A DNA stretch of 6,051 nt from assembly GCA_035272265.1 (NCBI GenBank), contig DATEQV010000327.1:1-6051 (forward strand). Direction: 5' to 3'. The position numbers and the translations under genes were made by a program. Below are positions 5,153 to 6,051 of this stretch, piece after piece. The notes beneath the pieces are model-generated. The model searched no databases. It was not told the DNA's origin and saw only the letters and a program-made list of their open reading frames with translations. Numbering within the stretch: the first letter of the stretch is position 1; every line of letters begins with the position of its first letter. The DNA is from Acidisphaera sp035272265. GTDB taxonomy: Bacteria; Pseudomonadota; Alphaproteobacteria; Acetobacterales; Acetobacteraceae.

Positions 5153-6051
5153 GTGGCCGAGATCCAGCCGCCGCGCGGCACGCATGACCTGATTGGCGAG
5201 GAACAGCGCCGCCACCGTCACGTCGTCGAAACCGCCCGCTCCGTCGCCGCCACCTACGGCTTCGACGAATGGTCCACACCCGTCTTCGAAGACACGCGCG
5301 TCTTCTCGCGCAGCCTCGGCGAGACCTCCGACATCGTCACGAAGGAGATGTACACCTTCGAGGACCGCGGCGGCGACAGCATCACGCTGCGCCCCGAGAA
5401 CACCGCGGGCGTCTGTCGCGCGCTGGTCACCAACGGGCTGACGCAGTCGCTGCCGCAGAAGGTGTTCTACGCCGGCCCGATGTTCCGCTACGAGCGGCCG
5501 CAGAAAGGCCGCTACCGGCAGTTCCACCAGATCGGCATCGAATTGATCGGCCCGGCCGAGCCGCTCGCGGACGCCGAGGTGATCGCCTGCGGGCGCGACA
5601 TCCTCGCCGCCCTCGGTGTCGGCGACATGGTGACGCTGGAAATCAACACGCTCGGCGACCGCGAGAGCCGCGACGCCTATCGCGCCGCCCTGGTCGCCTA
5701 CTTCGAACGCCATCGCGACGCTCTGTCCGCCGACAGCCGCCACCGGCTGGAGCGCAACCCGCTGCGTATCCTCGACAGCAAGGACGACGGCGACCGCCGC
5801 CTGATCGCGAACGCGCCGACCATCCAGCATTACCTCACCAGCGGGGCGGCCGCCTTCTGGGACCAGCTGCGCGCGCATTTGCGCCACTTCGACGTGGCGT
5901 TCGTGGAAAACCCGCGCATCGTCCGCGGCCTGGACTACTACGGCCACACGGCGTTCGAATTCGTCACCACCGCCCTCGGCGCCCAGGGCACGGTGATGGC
6001 AGGCGGGCGCTACGACGGCCTCGTCGCCGAGATGGGCGGCCCGCCCACGCC
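5153..6051 (+). CDS. hisS: Histidyl-tRNA synthetase HisS, 3' end cut by window
   Basis: Class II aminoacyl-tRNA synthetase that joins histidine to tRNA-His with ATP in the cytoplasm. The visible part is 299 codons plus two bases, roughly the first 70% of a usual enzyme, covering most of the catalytic core but not the C-terminal anticodon-binding domain. It begins MAEIQPPRGTHDLIG, with the RGTHDL block of the family. Expected active-site residues are present: Glu82 in TLRPENTAG, Arg112 in the motif 2 block MFRYERPQKGRYRQFHQ, Gln126 and Glu130 in HQIGIE, and Arg258 in the HisRS-specific IVRGLDYYGHTAFE, followed by GGRYDGL. GTG 5153 is chosen because it places the start right before the conserved PxRGTHDL; no in-frame ATG lies nearby. 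No good Shine-Dalgarno sequence is visible (only AGG at 5135-5137, 15 bases away), so translation probably depends on ribosomes finishing the antitoxin gene 10 bases upstream. Confidence 0.96.
   Translation, partial: MAEIQPPRGTHDLIGEEQRRHRHVVETARSVAATYGFDEWSTPVFEDTRVFSRSLGETSDIVTKEMYTFEDRGGDSITLRPENTAGVCRALVTNGLTQSLPQKVFYAGPMFRYERPQKGRYRQFHQIGIELIGPAEPLADAEVIACGRDILAALGVGDMVTLEINTLGDRESRDAYRAALVAYFERHRDALSADSRHRLERNPLRILDSKDDGDRRLIANAPTIQHYLTSGAAAFWDQLRAHLRHFDVAFVENPRIVRGLDYYGHTAFEFVTTALGAQGTVMAGGRYDGLVAEMGGPPT

Noticed and set aside
5078..5947. 289-codon open frame on the - strand opposite hisS
   Set aside because: Mirror frame of a real synthetase gene; composition is that of antisense GC-rich sequence with no domain.

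Overview
The window is GC-rich (about 70% in the coding parts by hand counts on a few lines) and every gene I can support lies on the + strand. It reads as a piece of chromosomal housekeeping sequence from a high-GC proteobacterium. An alphaproteobacterium of the Rhodospirillales/Acetobacteraceae type is the best guess, because it carries a GAF-containing nitrogen-PTS enzyme I next to a rodZ-ispG-hisS block. That placement is inferred from protein style and gene order, not from a database search.

Layout. (1) 2-2080: the 3' part of ptsP (EI-Ntr), with its N-terminus outside the window. (2) 2081-2286: a 206-base gap with a terminator-like T-tract, a candidate promoter in a local GC dip, and a structured leader. 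(3) 2287-3351: rodZ, a membrane-anchored cytoskeleton-type protein with an N-terminal helix-turn-helix. (4) 3433-4554: ispG, an iron-sulfur enzyme of the MEP isoprenoid pathway. (5) 4556-5142: a toxin-first, type II-like toxin-antitoxin pair (RelE/ParE-fold toxin, Xre-type antitoxin). (6) 5153-6051: the 5' part of hisS, which runs off the end.

rodZ-ispG-hisS is an old gene order, also present in E. coli. The odd element is the toxin-antitoxin pair packed between ispG and hisS: 1 base after the ispG stop, a 4-base overlap between toxin and antitoxin, and 10 bases before the hisS start. The pair is somewhat less GC-rich than ispG (about 64% over 4561-5100 by hand count) and has no intergenic room for its own promoter, so it is probably co-transcribed with, and translationally coupled to, essential genes. 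A perfect 10-bp inverted repeat places the toxin start codon inside a potential hairpin. A second place worth attention is the rodZ leader, where two perfect hairpins and a 7-base loop complementarity precede and cover the ribosome binding site.

The rest is ordinary. I see no mobile element, CRISPR array, tRNA or rRNA. I do not see a clearly new multi-gene system; the embedded toxin-antitoxin pair and its hairpin are the best leads.
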